A stretch of DNA of 45,521 nt from Clostridiales bacterium (GCA_019420065.1 JAHZHX010000008.1:3583-49103), one strand, 5' to 3'. Positions 15,441 through 24,246 are shown, counted from the stretch's first letter. Program-made: numbers and translations. The notes: a model not told the origin generated them from the letters alone.

Positions 15441-17049
15441 AACTCTGCTGAAAGTTCGCCTGCGGGGGCTGGTAAGCGCCACGGTGAACCGCCGTCGCGG
15501 CGGCAAGGGCGGCGGCATGGGGATGAAGATTGTCATGGCCGTGCTGATGCTCTATTGCGCGGTGGTATTTGGCGGCATGTTCGGGATGATGTTTTATAGC
15601 ATGCGGGAGCCTTTTGCCCAGCTGGGCATGGGGTGGCTGTATTTTTCCATGGCGGCGATCATGGCCACGATGCTGTGCTTCATCGGTTCTGTGTTCTTTA
15701 CCCAGTCCTTGATCTTTGAGGCAAAGGATAACGAGATGCTTCTGTCCATGCCCGTAACGCCCGCGGCGATTCTGGGCAGCCGTCTGCTGGTGCTCTATCT
15801 GCTCAACTGCATATACGCGCTGCTGGTGCTGATTCCCTGCGGGATCGTTTGCTGCCTGACCGGGCCGGTAAGCGTGGGCGGCGTTGTCATGTTTGTGCTG
15901 GCGGCCATCCTGCTGCCGCTGATCCCCACGACGCTCTCCTGTTTGGTGGGCTGGCTGATTGCGGCGATCATTGCCCGCATGCGCAACAAAACGATATTTA
16001 CCCTGGCGCTGTCGCTGGTGTTCTTTGGCGGATATATGATGGTCTGCATGAATTTGCAGGGCTATATCATGAAGCTGGTGGAAAACGGCGCGGCGATCGG
16101 CGCGGCGGTGAAAAAGGCCATGCCGCCCTTCTATGCCTTTGGCCTTGCGCTGGATGAAGGCAATTTGTGGCAGTTTGCTCATTATATCCTGTGGTGCCTT
16201 TTGCCCTTTGCGCTGGTATGCGCCTTCCTTGCGCGATCCTTTGTGCATATCGCAACCATGAAGCGCGGCGCGAAGAAGGCGCGCTATCAGGAAAAGCCGC
16301 TGCGTGTTTCCTCGCTGCGCGCGGCTTTGATGAAAAAGGAACTGACGCGTCTTTCCAGCAGCGCGGCCTATATGCTCAACGGCTGCGTGGGTTTGCTGAT
16401 GGCGCTGATCCTGGGCGTGATGGCGGTCGTCAAGCGCGATTCCATCAACGAAATGCTGGCCATGCTGGAGATCACCGGGCCGATGACGCAATATCTCGTT
16501 CCCCTGGCCTGTGCGGCGGTGTGTATGCTGGTAAGCATGACGATCATTTCCGCCCCCTCGATTTCTCTGGAAGGCAAAAATTTGTGGATTATGCAAAGCG
16601 CGCCCGTGCGCGGCAGCGACGTGCTGCTTGCCAAGGCCTATGCGCATATGCTGGTCAGCGTCCCCGTAGGGTTGACTGTCAGCGTCTTGCTGCTTTTCGC
16701 TTTGCCCGCAACGGTCTATGAGGGCGCGATGCTGCTGCTCCTGCCCGCGCTGATGTCGGTCTTCATGGCGCTGCTGGGCGTTGTGGTCAATCTGCGCTGG
16801 CCGCGTTTTGACTACGTGAACGAGACGGTTGTGATCAAGCAAAGCGCAAGCGTGATGATTACCATGTTCGGCGGCATGGGCGTGGTGGCGCTGCCGGTGC
16901 TGCTCTATGGCTTTGTGCTGCGCAAGGTAATGAGCGTGCAGGCGATGATGGCGGCAACGGCAGTTGCGCTTGCTATTGTCAGCTATGTGATGTATGCTTA
17001 TCTTGCGCACAGGGCGGAACGGGCCTTTGCGAATCTGAATCAGGACTGA
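15433..17049 (+). CDS. ABC-2-like exporter permease, 12-TM type
   Basis: A 538-residue polytopic protein with about 12 predicted TM helices in two halves joined near residues 275-310 (basic stretch KRGAKKARYQEKPLR). It resembles the large putative ABC exporter permeases of Bacillota that pair with CcmA-like ATPases (FFTQSLIFEAKDNEMLLSMP is a characteristic cytoplasmic segment). ATG 15433 has GGAGG at 15422-15426; an in-frame GTG at 15406 lies deeper in the ATPase gene and lacks a good ribosome binding site. The stop shares one base with the start of the next gene. Substrate unknown. Confidence 0.8.
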   Translation: MLKTLLKVRLRGLVSATVNRRRGGKGGGMGMKIVMAVLMLYCAVVFGGMFGMMFYSMREPFAQLGMGWLYFSMAAIMATMLCFIGSVFFTQSLIFEAKDNEMLLSMPVTPAAILGSRLLVLYLLNCIYALLVLIPCGIVCCLTGPVSVGGVVMFVLAAILLPLIPTTLSCLVGWLIAAIIARMRNKTIFTLALSLVFFGGYMMVCMNLQGYIMKLVENGAAIGAAVKKAMPPFYAFGLALDEGNLWQFAHYILWCLLPFALVCAFLARSFVHIATMKRGAKKARYQEKPLRVSSLRAALMKKELTRLSSSAAYMLNGCVGLLMALILGVMAVVKRDSINEMLAMLEITGPMTQYLVPLACAAVCMLVSMTIISAPSISLEGKNLWIMQSAPVRGSDVLLAKAYAHMLVSVPVGLTVSVLLLFALPATVYEGAMLLLLPALMSVFMALLGVVVNLRWPRFDYVNETVVIKQSASVMITMFGGMGVVALPVLLYGFVLRKVMSVQAMMAATAVALAIVSYVMYAYLAHRAERAFANLNQD

Positions 17050-18944
17050 TGTACATGCAGAAAAAGGATTTTGGGGGGAAGGGAGCGCCATGGGAGCGCT
17101 TCCTTCCCGTGACAAAGGAAGATTGCCTCCGGCGCGGCTGGGACGCGCCGGACTTTGTGTATGTTGTGGGAGAGGCGTATGTCGATCATCCCTCTTTCGG
17201 TCATGCCATTATTTCGCGTGTTCTGGAAAACGCGGGGTATCGCGTGGCCATGCTTTGCTTGCCGGACTGGCATACCTGCGAGGATTTTAAGCGTTTTGGC
17301 AAACCAAAGCTGGGGTTCCTGGTCACGGCGGGGGTGATTGACAGCATGGTCAACCACTATACTGCCGCCAAACGCCGCCGACATGACGACGTGTATGCGC
17401 CGGGCGGCAAGGGCGGCATGCGTCCGGACCGGGCGGTTACGGTATACTGCAATCGCGTGCATGAGGCTTACCCTGGCGTGCCGGTGCTCATTGGCGGTGT
17501 GGAAGCGTCGCTGCGGCGTTTCTCGCATTACGACTATTGGGATGACAAGGTGCGCCGCAGCGTATTGGTGGACAGCGCGGCAACGCTTTTGATGTATGGC
17601 ATGGGGGAAAAGAGCATTCTGGAATGCGCGGCATGGCTGCGCGACGGCATGCCCCCGGAGCGGCTGCGGCAGATCCGCGGCATTTGCTACATGAGCAAAA
17701 CGCCGCCGCAGGAAGCGGTGCTGCTGCCTTCGCATGCCGAGGTTGCCGCGGACAAGCGGATATACGCCAAAGCATTCCTGGAAGAGTACCGCCAGCAGGA
17801 TCCCATCCGCGGCAAAATGCTGTGCCAGGTGCAGGATACGCAGCGCTGCGTGGTGCAAACGCCGCCGGTGCTGCCGCTGTCTCAAAAAGAGCTGGATGCG
17901 GTGTATGAACTGCCATATGCGCGGGAATACCATCCCATGTATGAGGCGCAGGGCGGCGTTCCGGCGTTGAGCGAAGTCAAGTTTTCCATCAGCGCGGTGC
18001 GCGGCTGCTTTGGCGCATGCTCTTTCTGCGCGCTGACCTTTCATCAGGGGCGCATCGTTCAGTCCCGCAGCGAGGAATCGCTTTTGAGAGAGGCGCGCAT
18101 GCTGGCGGCGCATCCCGATTTCAAGGGGTATATTCATGATGTGGGCGGGCCTACGGCCAACTTCCGAAAGCCCTCCTGCAAGAAGCAGCTGAAGGAGGGA
18201 TGCTGCCCGGGGCGGCAGTGCCTGTTCCCGGAGCCGTGCCCGAACCTGGAGGTCAGCCATCGGGAGTTTCTGCAAACGCTGCGCAGGATGCGCGCCATTC
18301 CCGGCGTCAAAAAGGTATTTATCCGTTCGGGCTTGCGTTTTGATTATATTATGGCTGATCCGGAGCGCGAGCAGGTCATGCGCGAGCTGTGCGCTCACCA
18401 TATCAGCGGACAACTCAAGGTAGCGCCCGAGCATATCAGCGACGATGTACTGCGCCGGATGGGCAAGCCGTGCAATGCGGTTTTTGAAGGCTTTTGCGGT
18501 GAGTATGAGCGGGTAAACCGGAAACTGGGGATGAAGCAGTATTTGGTGCCCTATCTGATGAGCAGCCATCCAGGCAGCACCATGCGCGACGCGGTGGTAC
18601 TGGCGCAGTATCTCAAACGCAAGGGCGTGCAGCCCGAGCAGGTGCAGGATTTTTATCCAACGCCTGGGACGCTGAGCACCTGCATGTATTACACCGGGCT
18701 GGATCCGCGCACGATGAAAAGCGTTTATGTGCCGCGCACGCAGCATGAAAAGGATATGCAGCGCGCTTTGCTGCAATGGAAGAATCCGCGCAATCATCCC
18801 TTGATCCGCGAAGCGCTGCGGCAGTGCGGGCGGGAAGATCTGATTGGCTTTGGCGCGGGGTGCCTGGTTCCGCCGGGCGACACCGGGCGGCAAATGGCGC
18901 GGCGCGGGCCGATACGCCGCCGGAAAAATACGGACGACAGATAA
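17049..18944 (+). CDS. YgiQ-family radical SAM protein
   Basis: A 631-residue protein with the YgiQ layout: an N-terminal region with cobalamin-binding-like fold (FVYVVGEAYVDHPSFGHAI, GGVEASLRRFSHYDYW), the radical SAM cysteine motif CFGACSFC at about residues 319-326, an inserted cysteine-rich stretch (CKKQLKEGCCPGRQC) and the C-terminal family region (DFYPTPGTLSTCMYYTG, VYVPRTQHEKDMQRAL). The family is widespread, binds a [4Fe-4S] cluster and has no settled reaction. ATG 17049 overlaps the upstream stop by one base; ATG 17055 is an alternative. Co-transcription with the exporter genes may be accidental. Confidence 0.9.
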   Translation: MYMQKKDFGGKGAPWERFLPVTKEDCLRRGWDAPDFVYVVGEAYVDHPSFGHAIISRVLENAGYRVAMLCLPDWHTCEDFKRFGKPKLGFLVTAGVIDSMVNHYTAAKRRRHDDVYAPGGKGGMRPDRAVTVYCNRVHEAYPGVPVLIGGVEASLRRFSHYDYWDDKVRRSVLVDSAATLLMYGMGEKSILECAAWLRDGMPPERLRQIRGICYMSKTPPQEAVLLPSHAEVAADKRIYAKAFLEEYRQQDPIRGKMLCQVQDTQRCVVQTPPVLPLSQKELDAVYELPYAREYHPMYEAQGGVPALSEVKFSISAVRGCFGACSFCALTFHQGRIVQSRSEESLLREARMLAAHPDFKGYIHDVGGPTANFRKPSCKKQLKEGCCPGRQCLFPEPCPNLEVSHREFLQTLRRMRAIPGVKKVFIRSGLRFDYIMADPEREQVMRELCAHHISGQLKVAPEHISDDVLRRMGKPCNAVFEGFCGEYERVNRKLGMKQYLVPYLMSSHPGSTMRDAVVLAQYLKRKGVQPEQVQDFYPTPGTLSTCMYYTGLDPRTMKSVYVPRTQHEKDMQRALLQWKNPRNHPLIREALRQCGREDLIGFGAGCLVPPGDTGRQMARRGPIRRRKNTDDR

Positions 18945-18967
18945 TATTATTTTTAGCAAAATACCTC

Positions 18968-19004
18968 TTGACGCAGTGTACTACGTATGATATAGTATAC
19001 TGCG
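18968..19004 (+). promoter_or_regulatory. PadR-module promoter covered by a 33-bp palindromic operator
   Basis: TTGACG (18968-18973) and TATAGT (18991-18996) are 17 bp apart. CGCAGTGTACTA (18972-18983) and TAGTATACTGCG (18993-19004) form a 12-bp inverted repeat with one mismatch and a 9-bp centre. It covers the spacer, the -10 and the end of the -35. A dimeric repressor here would block RNA polymerase; autoregulation by the PadR protein encoded next is the natural reading. Confidence 0.7.
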
Positions 19005-19097
19005 TTGGGAGGCATTTTGCTTTCTGACGCAGGAAAGGAAAACAAACGTCGGCTTAATGTCGGCATGCAAAAATTTGGCGAAAGAGAGGAAAAGAGT

Positions 19098-19409
19098 TTG
19101 GATGCTCAAATGAAACGGGGGCTGATTGAAGCCTGTATCCTGAAGCTTCTCCAGCGGGGAGATTCTTACGGGTATCAGCTGGTGCGCGAAGCGGAGGCGG
19201 TGCTGGCCATTTCCGAGTCAACGCTCTATCCTGTGCTCCGGCGGCTGGAAACGGCGGGCGCGCTGACGGTGTATACTATGGAGCATAACGGGCGGCTGCG
19301 CAAGTATTATGCAATTACTGAGCTTGGCATACAGAAAATTCAGGATTTTCTCAATGAATGGGAAGACGTAATGAAGGTTTACGATTTTATCAGGAGGGAA
19401 GAAAAATGA
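19098..19409 (+). CDS. PadR-family transcriptional regulator
   Basis: A compact 103-residue PadR-type winged-helix protein: GLIEACILKLLQRGDSYGYQ (first helices), ESTLYPVLRRLETAGAL (recognition helix region), and a wing KYYAITELGIQKI. TTG 19098 is chosen: it gives the common PadR start DAQMKRG, with GAGAGGA (19084-19090) upstream. ATG 19110 would cut into that segment, and ATG 19065 lacks a ribosome binding site. The stop overlaps the next start as ATGA, so it is translationally coupled to the HAAS/DUF4097 gene, a common Bacillota pairing. Effector unknown; the family often responds to phenolics or envelope-active compounds. Confidence 0.85.
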   Translation: MDAQMKRGLIEACILKLLQRGDSYGYQLVREAEAVLAISESTLYPVLRRLETAGALTVYTMEHNGRLRKYYAITELGIQKIQDFLNEWEDVMKVYDFIRREEK

Positions 19410-20485
19410 GCCGCGAGCAATTTTTGAATGATTTGAAGGCCGCACTGAAGGGCATGAAGGATGAAGAAATTGAGGGCGTGCTGGCCTATTACGGCGAAAT
19501 GATTGACGACCGCACCGAGGCGGGCATGAGCGAAGAGGCGGCGGTATGCGCCATGGAGCCGGTGGATGTGATTGCTTCCCGCGTGCTGGGCGAGGCAGGC
19601 GTTGGCGAAGAAAAAGGCAAGGAAAAGGAAAATGAGGAATGGCAGGAGATTCGCCGTCCTGCCGAGGAGATCTGCGAGCTGCGCATACTGGCCGAAAATA
19701 AACGCATCAGGGTTGTCAGCGGCGAGGGCAGCGAGGTTGTGCTGCGCTACTGCATTGGCAAAAACGATATTTTCCGCCTGCATGAGGATGACGGTGTGCT
19801 GACTCTGGAGCACAAAATGCGTCCGGTAAGCAGCTTTGTGCATGAAAAGAACAACGGCGCCTTCTCGCTTAATTCTTTCCTGAACAGCGTGGGCAAATTC
19901 CTGGACGGGCTGGGCGACCGTGTGGTGGCGGAAAGCGGGATCTTCAATTCGCAGTCCGCGTCCAGCGAGGTGGAGGTCACGGTGCCCCGCGCCTTCCGCG
20001 CGCAAATGCGGATTACCACCCATAATTCGCGTATCACGGCCAGCAATATTACCTGCGCTGAGAAGGCTGCTTTTAATACCTCCAATGCGCGTATCGTTCT
20101 GGAACAGGTAGCGGCTCGGCAGATTCAGGCGATAACGACCAACGGCCGTATCGAGATGGACGGCGTTTATGCGCGCGAAGGGCTGGAGGCGGTGTCGAGC
20201 AACGGACGTATCGTGGCCAAGGACGCCGCGTCCGATCAGGAGCTCCACCTGACGACCAGCAACGGCCGCGTGGAGCTGGAAAGCATCCTTGCGCATGATC
20301 TTTATGTAAAAACGAGCAACGGCGGCGTGAGCGGTACCATCAAGGGCAGCGCGGAGGAATACACCATTCACAGCGCAACATCCAATGCCGGCAACAACTT
20401 GGTCAGCCGTGAGGGCGGCGAAAAAACGCTCAGCATTGTGACCAGCAACGGCGCGGTGAACGTCAGCTTTACAGAAGAAGCATAA
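19406..20485 (+). CDS. HAAS-domain / DUF4097 beta-helix protein
   Basis: A 359-residue protein. Residues 1-~60 are a HAAS/DUF1700-type helical domain (REQFLNDLKAALKGM, LAYYGEMIDDR, SEEAAVCAM). Residues ~90-359 are a DUF4097-like right-handed beta structure with repeats around TSNGR (ITTNGRIEMDGV, VSSNGRIVAKDA, TTSNGRVELESI, TSNGGVSGTI, TSNGAVNVSF). No TM helix or signal peptide is seen between the two domains, unlike many relatives that carry a membrane segment. CAGGAGGGAA (19391-19400) precedes ATG 19406, which overlaps the padR stop. The 3' end overlaps feoB (opposite strand) by 17 bp. Such modules are thought to sense envelope state; the mechanism is not established. Confidence 0.8.
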   Translation: MSREQFLNDLKAALKGMKDEEIEGVLAYYGEMIDDRTEAGMSEEAAVCAMEPVDVIASRVLGEAGVGEEKGKEKENEEWQEIRRPAEEICELRILAENKRIRVVSGEGSEVVLRYCIGKNDIFRLHEDDGVLTLEHKMRPVSSFVHEKNNGAFSLNSFLNSVGKFLDGLGDRVVAESGIFNSQSASSEVEVTVPRAFRAQMRITTHNSRITASNITCAEKAAFNTSNARIVLEQVAARQIQAITTNGRIEMDGVYAREGLEAVSSNGRIVAKDAASDQELHLTTSNGRVELESILAHDLYVKTSNGGVSGTIKGSAEEYTIHSATSNAGNNLVSREGGEKTLSIVTSNGAVNVSFTEEA

Positions 20486-22247
20486 CCCGGTAAACGATCA
20501 GGGCCGCGAGCCATGCCAGGGCTGACTGCGAAAGCATGCTCAGCAGCATGCGCCCGCGGCTTTTCAATTCCCGATGAATCACGGCCTGCGCGGCGATACA
20601 GGGTGCATACAAGGCGCCAAATACCCCAAAGGAAAGGGCGGCTGCGGGTGTGAAGGATGCGTTCGTCAGCGAAAGCGTTGAGATGATGTTTTCTTTGGCG
20701 AATATGCCTGCCACCAGCGCGGCAACGGCGGGGGCGGAACCAAACCCCAGCGGAGCGAACAGCGGCGTGATGAGGCGGCCAAGGGCGTAAAGGAGGCTTT
20801 GATCGGGGGAAGCGGCTATGCTCAGGCGGGGCGTAAAGGATTGGAACGCCCACAAAACCAGAGAAGAAAGAAAAACCACGGTGAACGCGCGGGTGAGAAA
20901 ATCGCGTATCTTGTCGCGCAGCACGCGCTTCAAGCCGCCCCAGGTGGGCGCGCGCCAAGCAGGCAATTCCATAAGGAACGGGGTGCTTTCATGCCCTTTT
21001 CCCTGACGGAGCAGAAAAGCGCACAGGAGCATAGCGGCAATGCCGGCTGCGTACAGCGCAAGCGGCAGCAGCAAGCCGGCGGCGGGAAAATAGGCGGCGG
21101 TCAGATAAAGATAGACGGGCGCTTTGGCGCCGCAGGGAATAAGCGGAATCAGACGGGCGGCACGCCGCTGTTCGTCGGGCCGGTTCAGAGTGCGCAGGGC
21201 AAGAATGGCGGGTACCGTACAGCCGAATCCCGTTGCCAGCGGCAGAAAACTGCGTCCGGAAAGACCTAAACGGCGCATGGGCGTATCCAGAATAAAGGCG
21301 GCGCGCGCCATAAAGCCGCTGTCTTCCAGAATGCCAAGCAGCAAAAACATGAGCAGAATGGGCGGCAGAAAGGCCATGACGGCGCTGATGCCGCCAAGCG
21401 CGCCATCAACGATCAGAGAGCGCAAAAACGGCGCTGTTCCTGCGCTTTGCAGGAGTGCGTCCACCTGCGCGATCCCCTGACCGATCAGGCCGGAAAGCAG
21501 TGCGGAAAGCGATTGCCCCGGCGCGCCAAAAGCGCAAAGAAGCACCAGCAGCAGGGTAAGAAGCAGCAGCGGATAAGCGGAAAATTTGCCTGTGAGCAGC
21601 CGGTCAAAGGGAGACGCGGCGGCCGCAGCGGGCATTTTAAGCACTTTCTCGGTAATACGGTCAATCCATTGATAACGCGCGGCAGCCTGCTGCGCATGCA
21701 GCGCAAGGCTTTCAATCTGCGCATGGAAAGGGAAGAGCGGCTGCGGTACACGGGCTTGCGCGAGCGCTATGGAGATCAACTGCGGCACGTTTTCACCCGT
21801 GCGCGCGCAGATGCCGGAGACCGGGACGCCAAGCGCGCCGGAGAGACGGGCAAGATCAAGCGTTCCGCCGCCGTTGCGCAGCGCGTCCATCATATTGACG
21901 GCCAGCGCCATAGGCCGTCCCAGCGACATCAGCTCCAGGGTGAGGTATAAGCCGCGCTGCAAACTGGTAGCGTCCACGATGTTGATAATTACATCCGGTT
22001 TCTCCCGCAAAATGAAATTGTAGGCGACAGTTTCTTCAGGCGTATAAGGGGTGAGGGAATAAATGCCGGGCAGATCGACGCATTCCACCTGTTCGCCGCC
22101 GGAAAAACGTGCAAGCAGATCGCCGCTGCGCCTCTCTACCGTGACTCCCGGCCAGTTGCCAACGCGCTGGGTATCGCCTGTCAGAAGATTGAAAAGCGTG
22201 GTTTTACCGGCATTCTGGTTTCCGCACAAGGCAATAACGCGCTTCAT
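20469..22247 (-). CDS. feoB: Ferrous iron transport protein B
   Basis: A 592-residue FeoB: G1 GNQNAGKTT (residues 8-16), switch segment GNWPGVTVE, G3 DLPGIYSL and G4 NMMD, then a helical guanine-dissociation-like part and a membrane region with both Gate motifs (TGFGCTVPAILALRT, PLIPCGAKAPVYLYL and YAPCIAAQAVIHRE). It imports Fe2+ across the membrane, driven or gated by nucleotide hydrolysis. It is shorter than the usual 650-770 residues. ATG 22247 has GGGAGG upstream and overlaps the feoA stop as ATGA. The 3' end overlaps the convergent DUF4097 gene by 17 bp, and no terminator lies between. Confidence 0.93.
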   Translation of the reverse strand: MKRVIALCGNQNAGKTTLFNLLTGDTQRVGNWPGVTVERRSGDLLARFSGGEQVECVDLPGIYSLTPYTPEETVAYNFILREKPDVIINIVDATSLQRGLYLTLELMSLGRPMALAVNMMDALRNGGGTLDLARLSGALGVPVSGICARTGENVPQLISIALAQARVPQPLFPFHAQIESLALHAQQAAARYQWIDRITEKVLKMPAAAAASPFDRLLTGKFSAYPLLLLTLLLVLLCAFGAPGQSLSALLSGLIGQGIAQVDALLQSAGTAPFLRSLIVDGALGGISAVMAFLPPILLMFLLLGILEDSGFMARAAFILDTPMRRLGLSGRSFLPLATGFGCTVPAILALRTLNRPDEQRRAARLIPLIPCGAKAPVYLYLTAAYFPAAGLLLPLALYAAGIAAMLLCAFLLRQGKGHESTPFLMELPAWRAPTWGGLKRVLRDKIRDFLTRAFTVVFLSSLVLWAFQSFTPRLSIAASPDQSLLYALGRLITPLFAPLGFGSAPAVAALVAGIFAKENIISTLSLTNASFTPAAALSFGVFGALYAPCIAAQAVIHRELKSRGRMLLSMLSQSALAWLAALIVYRVMLLL

Positions 22248-22483
22248 GGCTGCGCCTCCCGGGATACGAAAATACAGGCGGCTTCCTCCCGGCGCAAAGA
22301 GAGCGTATATCCGCGCAGCTGAACGACCATCGGATCGCCCGAGGGCGAACAAAGCGATACCTTCAGCCGGGTTCCGGGGGTAAACCCCATATCCAGCAGG
22401 CGGACGGCCAGAGGCTTGTCGCCTCGAACGGACAGGACAAACACTTCTTCGCCGGGGGCTACGGCATTCAGATGCAGCGGCAT
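22244..22483 (-). CDS. feoA: Ferrous iron transport protein A
   Basis: A 79-residue SH3-like FeoA: LNAVAPGEEVFVLSVRG, then the core LDMGFTPGTRLKVSL, and LRGYTLSLRREEAACIFV. It is a small cytoplasmic partner needed for full FeoB activity. ATG 22483 is chosen because GGAGG lies at 22492-22496 on this strand; ATG 22498, five codons upstream, would place that ribosome binding site inside the coding sequence and has none of its own. It is coupled to feoB by an ATGA overlap. The upstream region, shared with the divergent gene at 22589, contains a perfect palindrome. Confidence 0.9.
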   Translation of the reverse strand: MPLHLNAVAPGEEVFVLSVRGDKPLAVRLLDMGFTPGTRLKVSLCSPSGDPMVVQLRGYTLSLRREEAACIFVSREAQP

Positions 22484-22519
22484 GGCATTTTCCTCCATGA
22501 AAGATTTACGATTGAAAGA

Positions 22520-22548
22520 TTGCCGAAACGGCAAATTTATGCTACTAT
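22520..22548 (+). promoter_or_regulatory. Promoter with a palindrome between feoAB and the divergent Ig-like gene
   Basis: TTGCCG (22520-22525) and TACTAT (22543-22548) are 17 bp apart on the plus strand. TTGCCGAAACGGCAA (22520-22534) is a perfect 6-3-6 palindrome sitting on the -35. Because feoA starts at 22483 in the other direction, one bound repressor could control both. A metal-responsive regulator of the DtxR/MntR type is a guess from the iron gene. Confidence 0.5.
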
Positions 22549-22588
22549 ATGCATGATGCCATAGGACAATCCACAGGAGGACATGCCG

Positions 22589-24133
22589 ATGAAAAAAATA
22601 TATTTGGTTGCGCTGTTTGCGCTCACGCTGCTGTGCGTTTTCCCAGCACGGGCGGATACGTATAATTTTGCCGGTATATATATGACGGTGGAGGTGCCGT
22701 CCGATCCCTATCAGATCCAGCTGACGCCGGAAAATCTGGCAAGCAACGCCAACCAGGCCGCGCAGTTCGGCGAGACGGAGGAAAGCCTCAGACAGCGCTT
22801 CAGCGATGAAGGGATCCTGCTTATGGCTTATGATGCCGCGCAGGGACGCACGCTGATTATCAGCGCTGTGCAGGACGAACTGGGAAAAACGCTGTATGAT
22901 ATCAACGAGCAAACGGCGGATACCCGCGCGGGGTACCGTTCTAATCATGCGAACGGCACCTATTGCGGCGCGCTTGGATACAAGTTTGAAAGCTGCGAAT
23001 GGAAAAACTTCGGCGATAATCAGGGGCGTTTCCTTATGCTGAAGTACACGCAGAAGGTGGACGGCAAGGTCAAATATCGCGGGCTTTGGCGGCGCACGGT
23101 GCGCAACGGTTATACGATTACCGTGGATTTGCGGGTGGAAGGCAGGCAGGTGAGCAGCGGGGATATCAGTGCGCTGAACAAAATACAAAACACCATTTCA
23201 TTTATGCAGATCGTGTCGGCGCCGGACGCGCCGCTGACACTGGGCTTCACCGCGCCGCCTCCCGAAACGACCAACAGCAATTCCTTTACCATCAAGGGCG
23301 TAACGCGCCCCGGGGCGGCGGTGACGGCGGCATACGCGTCGCTCAAGAACAGCCGCAGCAAGGTGTTTTCCGCTACGGCGGACGCAAAGGGCGCATTTTC
23401 CATCCCCATGGAGCTGCCTGCCTCGGATTACTATAATTTGATTGTTGTGGCAACGGTAAATGAGGGAATGGAAAGCGAAGAAAGCATCAGCGCAAGCTTT
23501 TCGGTGGAATATGATCCCACTCTTTTGGCGGTGGCCTTTACTTCGCCCTTTCCGGAGCATTTTACCGGCGATTCTTTCAAACTGTCCGGCACGACGCTGA
23601 CCGGGGTGACGGTCCAGCTGGTAGTCAACGATCAGCTTTCCACCAAAAAGACGGGCAATAACCGCACTTTCTCGTTTACGCTGGATACGTCAAAAGAAGG
23701 AACGTATGATATTCAGCTGACCTTCAGCAAAAAAGACTACGCGACAAAGGTGCTCCATTATGTTATTGAGCGTACCATGTCGCAGGAGGAGCGGGAGCAG
23801 GCGGTGCGCAGCGCATCCGCCAGTCCGGATTACAGCAAGGTTTTAAAATCGCCCGCGGTTTATGAAGGGCGCACGCTGCGCTATAACGGCTACATTGTGG
23901 ATGCGCGGGAGGGCGCGGGAGAATGGATTTTGACCTTTGCGACCAAGAAAACCGGCGATAAATTCAGCAATTATCTTATTGTGCTCAGCGATCATGCGGT
24001 AGAAGCCGCCCCGGACAGACAGGTAACGCTTTATGGAACGATGTCCGGCATATATCAGACGCTCAACGAGGACGGCAGCGAGGCGAGCTATCCCAAGGTT
24101 TCGTTGCTGCTTTTTGACGAAGTTGGACGTTAA
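22589..24133 (+). CDS. Secreted protein with Ig-like domains, unknown function
   Basis: A 514-residue exported protein not assigned to a named family. Signal peptide residues 1-22 (ends PARA, no lipobox). Residues ~25-210 form an alpha/beta domain (GIYMTVEVPSDPYQI, YGLWRRTVRNGY-like strands). Two beta-sandwich Ig-like repeats follow at about 212-305 (LGFTAPPPETTNSNSFTIKG) and 310-395 (VAFTSPFPEHFTGDSFKLSG), recognisable by the same FTxPxPExxxxxSFxxxG opening. The C-terminal ~115 residues look like an OB-fold (YNGYIVDAREGAGEWILTF, RQVTLYGTMSGI). AGGAGG (22575-22580) favours ATG 22589 over 22583. It is divergent from feoAB across a palindromic site. Confidence 0.6.
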   Translation: MKKIYLVALFALTLLCVFPARADTYNFAGIYMTVEVPSDPYQIQLTPENLASNANQAAQFGETEESLRQRFSDEGILLMAYDAAQGRTLIISAVQDELGKTLYDINEQTADTRAGYRSNHANGTYCGALGYKFESCEWKNFGDNQGRFLMLKYTQKVDGKVKYRGLWRRTVRNGYTITVDLRVEGRQVSSGDISALNKIQNTISFMQIVSAPDAPLTLGFTAPPPETTNSNSFTIKGVTRPGAAVTAAYASLKNSRSKVFSATADAKGAFSIPMELPASDYYNLIVVATVNEGMESEESISASFSVEYDPTLLAVAFTSPFPEHFTGDSFKLSGTTLTGVTVQLVVNDQLSTKKTGNNRTFSFTLDTSKEGTYDIQLTFSKKDYATKVLHYVIERTMSQEEREQAVRSASASPDYSKVLKSPAVYEGRTLRYNGYIVDAREGAGEWILTFATKKTGDKFSNYLIVLSDHAVEAAPDRQVTLYGTMSGIYQTLNEDGSEASYPKVSLLLFDEVGR

Positions 24134-24177
24134 AAACAATAACAAGTGAAAAATCAATCAAAGTTGTATATTATCCC

Positions 24178-24206
24178 TTCACAGACACCGTATTTTTGTG
24201 TATAAT
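24178..24206 (+). promoter_or_regulatory. Strong promoter of the PRPP-synthetase-like gene
   Basis: TTCACA (24178-24183) and a consensus TATAAT (24201-24206), spacer 17 bp. TGTG immediately before the -10 resembles an extended -10. Confidence 0.7.
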
Positions 24207-24246
24207 AAAGACGAAATAAATCGTCGCGACGGGGAGGAATACAACT

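Noticed and set aside
15358..17115. Minus-strand open frame of 585 codons opposite the ABC-2 permease
   Set aside because: His/Gln/Arg-rich low-complexity translation, antisense to a membrane protein gene with an RBS and translational coupling.
17040..18959. Minus-strand open frame of 639 codons opposite the YgiQ gene
   Set aside because: It is the mirror of a GC-rich gene with clear radical SAM motifs. Its protein is rich in His, Arg and Ala with no domain and no ribosome binding site.
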